From positions 1 to 64,000 of the forward strand of contig NZ_QQTY01000004.1 of the NCBI RefSeq assembly GCF_003670115.1: a stretch of DNA of 64,000 bases, written 5' to 3'. This stretch comes from Natronorubrum halophilum (GTDB lineage Archaea > Halobacteriota > Halobacteria > Halobacteriales > Natrialbaceae). The notes beneath the pieces are model-generated. The model saw only the letters and a program-made list of their open reading frames with translations, was not told the origin of the DNA and made no database searches. Shown here piece by piece: positions 18,600-26,268 of the stretch (the first letter of the stretch is position 1; each line of letters opens with the position of its first letter). The position numbers were made by a program, and so were the translations under genes.

Positions 18600-18661
18600 T
18601 GGTTTCTCCACTGGACTCGAGCCCGTATCCTCGAGTCCAATTCTGGACAGGTTCGACGTCA

Positions 18662-19708
18662 CTACGAACGGTCCCGTGGTCGCTCGAGCCACGGCGAGTA
18701 CGAGACCGCGACGGTTCCGACGCCGAAAAACAGCGGGAGCCAGTACGTCGCCGCACGGTAGAGCAGCGTCGCGGCCGCCGCTTCGACGGCGGGAACGCCG
18801 GCGGTGGCGACGAGCAACAGGATGAACACCGACTCGACGGTGCCGAGTCCGCCCGGGAGAGGAAGCACGTTCGTCGTCGCGCCGAGCGGGACGATGAACA
18901 GCGCGATTTCCGGCGGGATCTTGTACCCGACCGCGTAGACGGCGAGCCAGAGCGCGAGCGAGAGACAGAGCCAGCCCGCCGTCGAGGAGACGAGTGCGCG
19001 CTTTAGATTGCGTCGGTCGGCGGTCACCCGTTCGACTTCTTCGACGAACAGCTCGAGGCGGTCGTATAATCGATCGACCGAAACCGCCCGAATACCGGGC
19101 ACGACCGCGCTCACTCGAGTCGAGAGGCCGCCGAAGAGACGAGCGGTGCCGACTATCGCCCGCCGCCGATACTGCCATCCCAGAACGATCCCGCCGAGAA
19201 TGAACCCGAACACGGCGACCACCGCCAGGAGTGCGAATTCGACTCGTCGACCGAGCGCCGCGGTCACGGTGATGTAGACGACGCCGATCCCGGCCAGTGG
19301 TAGCATGGGGGCGTAATTCAACAGATCGACGCTCGAGACCGTCGCGAAACTGGTCTCGTAGTCGCGGCCGGTGTGACGAGTCAGAAAGAACGCGGCGAGG
19401 GGTTCGCCGCCCAGATACGTCGACGGGGCGACGCTGTTGGCAAAGAGCACGTCGCCGAACATGAGGACCGCACCGATCGGGCCGTGGTCGACGTCGAGAA
19501 TGTGCAAGACGATCGAGAACGTGTACGTCCACGCGCCGGCCCAGAGCACGACGGCCGCGAGGACCGCGATCAGGCCGATGCTGTTTGCGGTCGCGACGGC
19601 GGACGCTGTCGCTCGAACGCCGACGGCGGAGAGAACGAGAAGAATCACGCCGAAAGCGACGACGAACCCGACCGCGACGGTCGTCACGCGAACGCCAGTA
19701 GTATCCAT
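18662..19708 (-). CDS. Lysylphosphatidylglycerol synthase-type (UPF0104) flippase-like membrane protein
   Basis: A 348-residue integral membrane protein from ATG 19708 (MDTTGVRVTTVAVGFVVAFG). About eight hydrophobic helices; the conserved loops FANSVAPSTYLGGEPLAAFFLTRHTG and PLGATTNVLPLPGGLGTVESVFILLL match the MprF-like flippase domain (UPF0104) without the synthase domain. Related proteins move lipids or polyprenyl-linked intermediates across the membrane, so a role in glycolipid or S-layer glycosylation export is possible but inferred. The reading frame extends upstream, but those residues are Arg/Cys-rich and unlike the family. Confidence 0.86.
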   Translation of the reverse strand: MDTTGVRVTTVAVGFVVAFGVILLVLSAVGVRATASAVATANSIGLIAVLAAVVLWAGAWTYTFSIVLHILDVDHGPIGAVLMFGDVLFANSVAPSTYLGGEPLAAFFLTRHTGRDYETSFATVSSVDLLNYAPMLPLAGIGVVYITVTAALGRRVEFALLAVVAVFGFILGGIVLGWQYRRRAIVGTARLFGGLSTRVSAVVPGIRAVSVDRLYDRLELFVEEVERVTADRRNLKRALVSSTAGWLCLSLALWLAVYAVGYKIPPEIALFIVPLGATTNVLPLPGGLGTVESVFILLLVATAGVPAVEAAAATLLYRAATYWLPLFFGVGTVAVSYSPWLERPRDRS

Positions 19709-19847
19709 GCGTGTGCCATACCGCGAACAGGAACAAAACAGTAGGCCAACACGGGACGGGACGAGCGCGCCCCGCCGACGCGAGTTCGCGACACCGGTGC
19801 AAATATTTGGGACCACGGTTTAGTGGGGTGACCGGTAGACGTCTAGC

Positions 19848-20771
19848 ATGACCGAGCTATCGACGCCGGAGTTCGATCACGACGTCAGTACCGCAGTCGT
19901 CACGGGTGCCCTCGGAGACGTCGGTTCGTGGGTCGTCGACCGACTCGCGGATGGCGGCGTCCACGTCGTTGGCATCGATCGCGAGCGTCCCGAGGGAGTA
20001 CGCGCGAACGCTGAGTTCCGTGCCGTCGACCTGACCGAACAGGCCGCCACGTGGGAGACAATTCGCGAGGTCGATCCCGACGCGATCGTCCACCTGGCGG
20101 CGATCTCAGACCCGCTCGTGAACCCGGCGACGCGGGTCTTCGAGAACAACGTTACGAGCACGTACAACGTGTTCCAGGCGGCCGGGCGCACGGGAACCGA
20201 CGTCGTCTGGTCGTCCTCACAGGCGGCCTACGGCGCGCTGTTCGCGGAGACGGACTGGACGCCGGACTACCTGCCGATCGACGAGGAACACGACCGCCGT
20301 CCGGAGGATTCCTACGGGCTGTCGAAGGTCTGTAGCGAGGAGATCGCACGGACGACCGCTCGGCGATACGATGTGACCGTTACCACCGTTCGGCCGGCGA
20401 CGGTGTTCACGCCGGACAACGCTCGAGCGCGCCCGACCGAGGACGGAACGGATCTCACGGACGAGGCGTCCGGCGGAAACTTCGGCTCCTACGTGGACGT
20501 GCGCGACGTTGCCCGGATGGTCGAAGCGGCGCTCGGAGCCGATCACAACGGCCACGAAGCGGTCTGTTGCGTCGCCGACGAGAACTACCTCGGACGGCCG
20601 ACGAGAGAACTCGTCGAGGCTGTCTGTGGCGAACGTCCCGACGACGCCTCCCTCGAGGGCAAGCAGTCCGCGCTCTCGAACGCGAAAGCCGCTGAGCTAC
20701 TCGGGTGGACGCCCGAATACTCGTGGCACGACGAGGATGCGGCGGACGCGTCTGGGCCGAACTGGTTGTGA
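19848..20771 (+). CDS. NAD-dependent epimerase/dehydratase (extended SDR)
   Basis: A 307-residue extended short-chain dehydrogenase. The nucleotide loop is VVTGALGDVGSW (GxxGxxG), D-loop VVGIDRERPEG, AIVHLAAISDPLVNP, VVWSSSQAAYG, and the catalytic pair in DSYGLSK (Y-x-x-x-K). Substrate-domain signatures are TTVRPATVFTP and FGSYVDVRDVARMVEAAL. The family makes or interconverts nucleotide sugars, but some haloarchaeal members act on free sugars; the exact substrate is unknown. It is divergent from the flippase-like gene; together they would suit glycan assembly, which is only a suggestion. Confidence 0.88.
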   Translation: MTELSTPEFDHDVSTAVVTGALGDVGSWVVDRLADGGVHVVGIDRERPEGVRANAEFRAVDLTEQAATWETIREVDPDAIVHLAAISDPLVNPATRVFENNVTSTYNVFQAAGRTGTDVVWSSSQAAYGALFAETDWTPDYLPIDEEHDRRPEDSYGLSKVCSEEIARTTARRYDVTVTTVRPATVFTPDNARARPTEDGTDLTDEASGGNFGSYVDVRDVARMVEAALGADHNGHEAVCCVADENYLGRPTRELVEAVCGERPDDASLEGKQSALSNAKAAELLGWTPEYSWHDEDAADASGPNWL

Positions 20772-20832
20772 TACGCCGACGGGACGGCGAAACCGTCGAG
20801 AAAGCGTCCGAGAGCGACCAGTAGGCGAGTCA

Positions 20833-21126
20833 CTACGAGACGTACAGCGAGTAGGCGATGATGAGAAAGCCGGCGAGCATGAGCAGACTCTCGAGAAGAA
20901 TGCCCGTCATCAGCGGGACCTCGAGCAGTTCGTAGAGCAAGCCGGCGAGCACCAGTCCGAGGGTGACGAGGCCGAATCCGGCAGCGAGATAGCCGAGCGC
21001 GCGCTGACGGGTCCGACGGTAGGCCTTGTACGCGAAGAACGTGATAACGCCGCCCACGAGCAGGATCAGCGTCTTGACGACGGTAAGGATGATCGCGATC
21101 GACGTTCCTGCATCGTGGAAACTCAT
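20833..21126 (-). CDS. Small haloarchaeal membrane protein
   Basis: A 97-residue hydrophobic protein with three predicted helices (about 10-32, 43-65, 70-93) and a basic loop AYRRTRQRALGY between the first two, suggesting an N-out topology. Members of this type are common in Halobacteria (DUF7521-like by appearance) and often lie next to ArsR-type regulators; no regulator is adjacent here. Function unknown. Confidence 0.7.
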   Translation of the reverse strand: MSFHDAGTSIAIILTVVKTLILLVGGVITFFAYKAYRRTRQRALGYLAAGFGLVTLGLVLAGLLYELLEVPLMTGILLESLLMLAGFLIIAYSLYVS

Positions 21127-21269
21127 GTCAGTTGCGTACGTCGAAATTACGAACGGGAACCAAGTAGCTTGCGTTTACGACGATTCCGGCCACCGCCTTC
21201 GGTCGCGACTCGAGAGCGGAGCGACCGATGACCAGTTCCTTTTCGGCGATCGGTCCCGAACCGCGAGTG

Positions 21270-21500
21270 ATGACACGACTCGTCGAACTCGAGGCAACCG
21301 GCCCGCGAAAACTGGACCCCACCGATATCGACGACGAGAAGGGCGACGTCGCGATCTGTCAGTGCGGTCTCTCGGACTCGTTCCCGTTCTGTGACGGGAG
21401 CCACCGCCACACCGAGGGCGAGGATTCTGAGACGACCTACGTTTACGAGGACGGCGAGCGCAGGGCAGTCGACCGCGTCGTTACGGCGGACGAGGGATAA
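21270..21500 (+). CDS. CDGSH iron-sulfur domain protein
   Basis: A 76-residue protein from ATG 21270 (MTRLVELEATGPRKLDP). The cluster motif CQCGLSDSFPFCDGSH supplies C30, C32, C41 and H45, the three-Cys one-His ligand set of [2Fe-2S] CDGSH proteins. It has a single motif and is soluble, as for archaeal stand-alone members. Role is probably in redox or iron handling. It sits between two small convergent or divergent genes without an operon. Confidence 0.9.
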   Translation: MTRLVELEATGPRKLDPTDIDDEKGDVAICQCGLSDSFPFCDGSHRHTEGEDSETTYVYEDGERRAVDRVVTADEG

Positions 21501-21546
21501 CGCAACACAGTCCCTCGAGCGGCGAATCGGAATGGATACCGGTAGT

Positions 21547-21858
21547 TCACCACGTTTCGATCCGGCCCTCGCGAACGTCCTCCGCACAGCCCTCGCAGTC
21601 GGGATGGCCCGCCTCGTAACAGGCCGGCCGGTACTGCTCGTCGAGCATCGCCGCTCGCTGTTCGGCGTAGCGGCGACAGACGATCTTCGCCCGTCCCGCC
21701 TCGTCCGAGGGGATCCCACGGGCGTTTTTCGCCACCCGGTAGGCCTCGCGAGCCTCCGCGAGTTGCTCGTCCGTCGATCCGCGAACCTGTTCGTACTGCT
21801 CGCCGGCTTGCTGGAGCTTCGAGCGAAGGAACCGCTCGAGACGACGACGGTCCGCCAT
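21547..21858 (-). CDS. Haloarchaeal conserved small protein with C-terminal Cys cluster
   Basis: A 103-residue protein from ATG 21858 (MADRRRLERFLRSKLQQAGEQ). The N-terminal two-thirds is a charged helical region; the end holds four cysteines: IVCRRYAEQ, then RPACYEAGHPDCEGCAEDVREG. These could bind a metal. I recognise it as conserved in Halobacteria but know no function. It lies back to back with the rpa3 operon, about 190 bases apart. Confidence 0.72.
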   Translation of the reverse strand: MADRRRLERFLRSKLQQAGEQYEQVRGSTDEQLAEAREAYRVAKNARGIPSDEAGRAKIVCRRYAEQRAAMLDEQYRPACYEAGHPDCEGCAEDVREGRIETW

Positions 21859-21983
21859 TACCGATCCGTTGGGCCGCGGGCCACATAGTCCCGTCGCCGG
21901 AATCGGAGCGGACCGCGAACCGAGATCTGGTTGCAGTTTCGCAGTTCGAGTCGTCCCGTTCACTTTCACTCCGGCCCCGTTAC

Positions 21984-21993
21984 TTTAAATACT
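21984..21993 (+). promoter_or_regulatory. TATA-like box of the rpa3 operon
   Basis: TTTAAATACT is 20-29 bases upstream of ATG 22013, placing the transcription start at or next to that ATG and leaving a leader of about 35 bases before rpa3. Confidence 0.65.
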
Positions 21994-22012
21994 ATTGGGC
22001 GCGAAGCTGGGT

Positions 22013-22045
22013 ATGCCTCCCACTGAAACGAAAGAGGAGGCGTGA
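22013..22045 (+). CDS. Candidate leaderless upstream ORF (leader peptide) of rpa3
   Basis: ATG CCT CCC ACT GAA ACG AAA GAG GAG GCG TGA reads MPPTETKEEA. The ATG is where the TATA box at 21984-21993 would start the transcript. Its GAGGAGG codons at 22034-22040 form a Shine-Dalgarno sequence about 9 bases before the rpa3 ATG, and its stop is 4 bases before that ATG. The arrangement suggests translational coupling. It could also be an untranslated leader. Confidence 0.45.
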   Translation: MPPTETKEEA

Positions 22046-22049
22046 CACA

Positions 22050-22979
22050 ATGAGCGACGTACGACAGCACGCGGACGACATACACGACCAGTTTTCAGAC
22101 CACATCGACGTCTCCGTCGACGACGTCGAGGAGCGCCTGACAACGCTCGTCGACGAGTACAAGGTTCCCATCGACGAAGCGCGACGGAGCGTCACCAACC
22201 ACTACCTGGAGGAAGCGGACCTAGAGCGCGAAGACATCTCGCGCGGCGGCAGCGAGGCCGTCAACGTCGAAGACGTCGACGAACCGGAGCAGTGGATCGA
22301 CCTCACCGCGAAGGTCATCGAGCTCTGGGATCCCCGAAGCGACTCCGTCGCACAGGTCGGCCTGCTGGGCGACCCCACGGGAACGATCAAGTTCACCAAG
22401 TGGGCGAAATCCGACCTGCCCGCCCTCGAGGAAGGCGGCGTCTACGAACTCCAGAACGTCGTCACCGACGAGTACCAGGGCCGGTACTCGGTCAAACTCA
22501 ACAGCACGACCGTCATCGAGGAACTCGACGAGGAGCTCGAGGTCGGCGACGACACGAGCGTGATCGAAGGCGCGCTCGTCGACATGCAAAGCGGCAGCGG
22601 GCTCATCAAGCGCTGCCCGAAGGACGACTGTACGCGCGTCCTCCAGAACGGCCGCTGTAACGAACACGGCGAGGTCGAAGGCGAGTTCGACCTCCGAATC
22701 AAGGCCGTCGTCGACGACGGCATCGACGCCCACGAGGTCATCTTCGACAAGGAGGCCACCGAGGACCTCACCGGGCTGAGTCTCGAGGAGGCAAAGGAGA
22801 TGGCGATGGACGCGCTGGATACGACCATCGTCGCCGACGAGATCATGGACGATATCGTGGGCACCTACTACCGAATAGAGGGGCCGACCTTCGGCCGCTA
22901 CGTGCTGGCCGACGACGTCGAGGAACTCGACGGGCCGGCCGATGCGGAGGAACTGCTGATCAAAGCGAGGTCGATGTGA
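22050..22979 (+). CDS. rpa3: Replication protein A, RPA3-type single-strand DNA-binding protein
   Basis: A 309-residue RPA. Residues 1-65 are a helical N-terminal domain; about 75-160 is an OB fold (WIDLTAKVIELWDP, VGLLGDPTGTIKFTKWAKSDLP); a zinc finger follows with C189, C194, C203 and H206; a second OB-like region runs to 300, ending YYRIEGPTFGRYVLADDVEEL. It coats single-stranded DNA in replication and repair. Length and the co-transcribed partner match RPA3 of Haloferax volcanii (about 311 residues), rather than RPA1 or RPA2. An SD-like GGAGG at 22036-22040 precedes the ATG, unusual in a largely leaderless genome. One base separates the stop from the next ATG. Confidence 0.92.
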   Translation: MSDVRQHADDIHDQFSDHIDVSVDDVEERLTTLVDEYKVPIDEARRSVTNHYLEEADLEREDISRGGSEAVNVEDVDEPEQWIDLTAKVIELWDPRSDSVAQVGLLGDPTGTIKFTKWAKSDLPALEEGGVYELQNVVTDEYQGRYSVKLNSTTVIEELDEELEVGDDTSVIEGALVDMQSGSGLIKRCPKDDCTRVLQNGRCNEHGEVEGEFDLRIKAVVDDGIDAHEVIFDKEATEDLTGLSLEEAKEMAMDALDTTIVADEIMDDIVGTYYRIEGPTFGRYVLADDVEELDGPADAEELLIKARSM

Positions 22980-22980
22980 C

Positions 22981-23622
22981 ATGAGCCAGTCAGAACTCAC
23001 CCGCGAAGTCGCCCGACGCGTCTTCGCATCCGAATTCAACGATTCGACGTACACCTTCAAAGAGAGCGACGACGAGCGCGCGCCGAACTACGCGCTCCTC
23101 CCGACCGGCGACCGCGCGAACCGCGCGTTCATCGTCGGAACCCTCACCGAGACCGAAGACGTCGGCGACGAAAGCGAGTACTGGCGCGGCCGGGTCGTCG
23201 ATCCGACCGGGACGTTCTTCGTCTACGCCGGTCAGTACCAGCCCGAGGCGGCCGCCGTTCTCCGGGACACGGAGCCGCCGGCCTACGTCTCGATCGTGGG
23301 CAAACCCCGAACCTACGAGACCGAAGACGGTACCGTCAACGTCTCCGTCCGGCCGGAGTCGATTTCGATCGTCGACGCCGCTACCCGCGACCGCTGGGTC
23401 GTCGAAACCGCAGAACGGACGCTCGACCGCATCGAAGCGTTCGAGGCGTGGGAAGCCGAACAGGAGGCACCCGAAAGCGGCTCGACGGCACCCACGAACG
23501 AGTACGCCCAGATGGCTCGCGAGCGCTACGACTCGCCCGTCATCAACTACCGCAACGACGTGATTCAGGCCCTCGAGAGCCTCGAGGATATCGAGAGCGA
23601 CGACGCCGAAGCGACGGTCTGA
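22981..23622 (+). CDS. rpap3: RPA-associated protein, RPAP3-type
   Basis: A 213-residue COG3390 protein. MSQSELTREVARRVFASEFNDSTYTFKE is the family beginning; an OB-like core reads AFIVGTLTETEDVGD, WRGRVVDPTGTFFVYAGQYQPEAA and PPAYVSIVGKPRTYETEDGTVNVSVRPE. In Haloferax, RPAP3 is genetically linked with and binds its cognate RPA and is needed for DNA-damage resistance (established knowledge). It starts one base after the rpa3 stop, so the two genes are certainly one operon. Confidence 0.93.
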   Translation: MSQSELTREVARRVFASEFNDSTYTFKESDDERAPNYALLPTGDRANRAFIVGTLTETEDVGDESEYWRGRVVDPTGTFFVYAGQYQPEAAAVLRDTEPPAYVSIVGKPRTYETEDGTVNVSVRPESISIVDAATRDRWVVETAERTLDRIEAFEAWEAEQEAPESGSTAPTNEYAQMARERYDSPVINYRNDVIQALESLEDIESDDAEATV

Positions 23623-23722
23623 GGTCGGTCGCGGTCACCGTTCTTTTTCGCAGCCGCTCGCGAGCGCAACCGGCGGAGCCTGCCGGCACAGTCGTTACCG
23701 GGCTCGAGCCGGAAGATAGCCT

Positions 23723-24208
23723 ATGGTCGACTCGGATAGCACCCACAGAGACGACGGACGCGCCAGGCTCGTCGGTATCAATCACGTCGCTTGCGAGGTC
23801 GGCGATATCGACGCCGCACTCGAGTTCTACGAGTCGCTGTTCGCGTTCGACCTCCGGAGTCGGAGCGATACGCACGCGTTTCTCGATATGGGCGACCAGT
23901 TCATCGCGCTCGCGGAAACCGATGCGGCTGGCGACGAGATCGACGACGCTCGCCACTTCGGTCTCGTCGTCGACGATACAGATCGCGTGTCCGAGCGCCT
24001 CGAGACGCTCGAAATCGACCGGCTCGATGAACCGGGGATCGAGATCCGTGATCCGTGGGGGAATCGCGTTCAGATCGTCGACTACGCGGAGATCCAGTTC
24101 GCGAAGGCGGATCACGTTCTCGAGGGGATGGGTCTTGGAGACCTCGACAAAACCGACGACGCGCTCGCGGAACTCGCGGCGAAAGGGGTAGCACCCGATT
24201 CCGAGTGA
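23723..24208 (+). CDS. VOC/glyoxalase-fold family protein
   Basis: A 161-residue vicinal-oxygen-chelate protein. GINHVACEVGDIDAALEFYESLFAFDLR begins the first beta-alpha-beta-beta-beta module and holds the first potential metal His (NHVA). RHFGLVVDDTDRVSERLE begins the second module (second His), and EIRDPWGNRVQIVDY is the usual end. Could be a dioxygenase, lyase or resistance protein. It follows rpap3 by 100 bases and is probably transcribed separately. Confidence 0.85.
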   Translation: MVDSDSTHRDDGRARLVGINHVACEVGDIDAALEFYESLFAFDLRSRSDTHAFLDMGDQFIALAETDAAGDEIDDARHFGLVVDDTDRVSERLETLEIDRLDEPGIEIRDPWGNRVQIVDYAEIQFAKADHVLEGMGLGDLDKTDDALAELAAKGVAPDSE

Positions 24209-24456
24209 TCGGATCGGCGCAACTACGTCTCCGTTCGGTCACCCTCGAGAACGGCCTCGAGTACCGTTTCGATCGCCTCTCGAGCGCCCGACGAATCTAC
24301 TCCCGTGATAGAGCCCTGCCGTGTCGGTGAGCGGCGGGAAACTTCGATCTCGGGAGAGTATACCGTCGCTCGGCGGGTCGGACGGACACTCCCGTCGTCC
24401 GACGGTACCTCCCGTCTGACGAACTGTTAAGTGTTATGCCCGACGAATAGCACTCA

Positions 24457-24867
24457 ATGGGCAACAAGAACAAGACGATCTCGTTTCGTGTAAACGAGGA
24501 CGCGTTCGCGGCGCTGCAGGATATCGCCGAGGAACGCGACATCTCGTTGTCCGCGGTCTTCCGGGACTACGTCGACCAACTCGTCGAACACGACGGGCAG
24601 GTCGCGGTCGTCACCGAGGCGGAACTCGAGGCGAGAGACGGGAGCACGGACGGCGAGGAGCAAACGTTCCCCCCGACCGTCGAGGTGCCAAAACGCTTCA
24701 TCCGCGAACACGAGCGCCTCGAACTCGAGGCCGACCACCTCCGCGAGCAACTCGACGAGTACAAATCCTACGTGAACGACCTACAGGATCGACTCGAGGA
24801 GGAAGAAGGCGAGGTCCTGTTGCTCGACGAGTTGGACAACGAGGACGAATCGTACCAGCTTCGATAA
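24457..24867 (+). CDS. Ribbon-helix-helix (CopG-like) protein with coiled coil
   Basis: A 136-residue protein. Residues 1-45 look like a ribbon-helix-helix domain (KTISFRVNEDAFAALQDIAEERDISLSAVFRDYV). A linker follows, then a long coiled coil at about 80-122 (RFIREHERLELEADHLREQL...QDRLEEEEGE) and an acidic tail. Such proteins are DNA-binding repressors or partition-like factors; conserved in haloarchaea. TTAAGT at 24426-24431 is a TATA-like box 26-31 bases upstream, indicating a leaderless transcript. Confidence 0.8.
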   Translation: MGNKNKTISFRVNEDAFAALQDIAEERDISLSAVFRDYVDQLVEHDGQVAVVTEAELEARDGSTDGEEQTFPPTVEVPKRFIREHERLELEADHLREQLDEYKSYVNDLQDRLEEEEGEVLLLDELDNEDESYQLR

Positions 24868-24933
24868 GGACGACGGTTCCGACTCGACTCGGTAACGATG
24901 ACGGCTCTGACTCGCGTCTAACGACGACGGCCC

Positions 24934-25389
24934 TTATCTCGAGAGATTCCGTTTTTCCCGCCGAATTTCGTCGTACTTCTCGTCTGCACCGTCGACCTGG
25001 GCGAGTCCCTCGGCCGCCTCGAGCGTGCGTACGGCGTTATCGAGAAACGAGAGCACGTCGCCGGGGTAAGCGTAGACCATGTAGTCGTCGGTCATCACGT
25101 CGACGATCGCGTCCGGCCCCAGCCCCTGCGCGCGGAGTTCGAGGAGATACTGGAGGAACTTCCGTTCCGGACAGCCACAGTAGGGGTTGTTGTCACAGCC
25201 GCAGTCGAGGAAGTCCTGCGTGAAATCGAGCACGCGATCGCGCGTCGCGTCGTCGAGTTTCTCGAGCCCCTGGCCCTGAAAGAGCATGTCGAGCGTCGCT
25301 CCCTTGAACGCACCCTTCGGGATGTTCGTCTCGAGTTGGGAGCTGAGTTGGCGGTGATTCTTGACGTAGATTTTGTCGGTGATGGCCAC
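24934..25389 (-). CDS. Haloarchaeal DUF5814-like Cys-cluster protein
   Basis: A 151-residue protein read from GTG 25389 (VAITDKIYVKNHRQLSSQLE); an in-frame ATG at 25473 would add an Arg-rich segment unlike the family. Conserved segments are IPKGAFKGATLDMLFQG, VLDFTQDFLDCGCDNNPYCGCPERKF and DAIVDVMTDDYMVYAYPGDVLSFLDNAVRTLEAAEGLA. Cysteines 63, 65, 71 and 73 form a compact CxC-x5-CxC that could hold zinc or an Fe-S cluster. The same sequence is found in Halobacteria as a stand-alone protein and near helicase genes; biochemical role unknown. Confidence 0.82.
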   Translation of the reverse strand: MAITDKIYVKNHRQLSSQLETNIPKGAFKGATLDMLFQGQGLEKLDDATRDRVLDFTQDFLDCGCDNNPYCGCPERKFLQYLLELRAQGLGPDAIVDVMTDDYMVYAYPGDVLSFLDNAVRTLEAAEGLAQVDGADEKYDEIRREKRNLSR

Positions 25390-25563
25390 GCGTTGGCGGT
25401 GATAGCGCCCGTACCCCAAAAAACGTCTCGGTCGTGAGTTGTCGGCGACTACCGACGGGCGGTGGGCATCCACCCGGAGATCGCGCGGTACGGAGTCGCA
25501 CGGCCTCGTGCTCGAGTCGTAACGTATTTGAGGGCAACCGCTCCTAATTCAGGACGCAAGCGT

Positions 25564-25637
25564 GTCCGGGTTAGGGTAGTGGACTATCCTTCAGCCTTGT
25601 GGAGGCTGAGACGCGGGTTCGATTCTCGCACCCGGAC
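25564..25637 (+). tRNA. tRNA-His (anticodon GTG)
   Basis: Acceptor TCCGGGT/ACCCGGA with an encoded extra G at the 5' end opposite C73, as expected for tRNA-His. T-loop TTCGATT and anticodon loop TTGTGGA give GTG. The 3' end is followed by TTTT, a possible terminator. Confidence 0.95.
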
Positions 25638-26026
25638 CTTTTGACGACGGCTTCACGGAGGAGTCAAAAGTCCGACCGAGATCGAACCACGCGAGACGAG
25701 CGTCAGCGAGTCTCGCAGTCGGGTTCGATTCTCGCACCCGGACCGGTAATCGAAATCGATACTCGTCCCTGAGACGCTCGACGACTTACTCACCGGAAGA
25801 TGCCCTCGAGAGATCGCTCCGCGGAGGTTCGGGCCTCTTCGAGAAGCCAACATCCTGTTCGCTCGAGCATTCGTCCGTGATAACCTCGGACGTCGTCGGT
25901 AATCAGCGGGGATCGTACGCGCCTGCTCGAGCGCTCGAGACGTCGCAAGCGGTGTCGTTCCGACGGACGCGAGCGAGCGCGGACCCACGGACAACGCCAA
26001 TACCGGTCCGTCCCTACACCCGATCG
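25638..26026. other. Intergenic stretch after tRNA-His
   Basis: Contains the His tail hairpin unit (25668-25744). From 25745 to 26026 I see no gene; an open frame entering the micro-protein gene from upstream lacks protein-like composition. Confidence 0.5.
25668..25744 (+). repeat. tRNA-His tail hairpin unit
   Basis: Bases 25721-25744 repeat exactly the last 24 bases around the tRNA-His 3' end (25615-25638). Bases 25668-25690 are an inverted, degenerate copy. Between them GCGAGAC (25691-25697) pairs with GTCTCGC (25710-25716) around a loop. The whole unit is one imperfect hairpin, with the inverted arm nearest the tRNA. Confidence 0.8.
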
Positions 26027-26194
26027 ATGTCAGAACCGGACGGTCCGTTCGAGTGTCGTTCCTGTGAGGTTTCGGTAGCGTTCGAGGACGCCCGTCGGAC
26101 GAAAACGATGGGGGGACTCGACCCGACGAAGTGGCAGACGCTTTGCTGCCCGAACTGCGGTTCGCGGCTGCAGACAGTTTTCGTCGGCGACTGA
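26027..26194 (+). CDS. Zinc-finger micro-protein (two CxxC)
   Basis: A 55-residue protein from ATG 26027 (MSEPDGPFECRSCEVSVAFE). Two CPxCG-like knuckles, CRSCE (C10, C13) and CPNCG (C41, C44), are typical of haloarchaeal zinc-finger micro-proteins, often under 70 residues and poorly annotated. It ends 74 bases before the next gene on the same strand. Function unknown. Confidence 0.75.
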   Translation: MSEPDGPFECRSCEVSVAFEDARRTKTMGGLDPTKWQTLCCPNCGSRLQTVFVGD

Positions 26195-26268
26195 GACGAC
26201 GGCTCAAGCGCCCGACGGCGGCGTGTTCATGCCTTCGCGTTTAGGCCGCCAAGCCTGTAGTGTGGCGT

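Noticed and set aside
18600-18656. Possible tail copy downstream of tRNA-Thr
   Set aside because: Only scattered similarity (GAGCCCG, CCAATTCTGG) and no paired inverted arm; not convincing as a hairpin unit.
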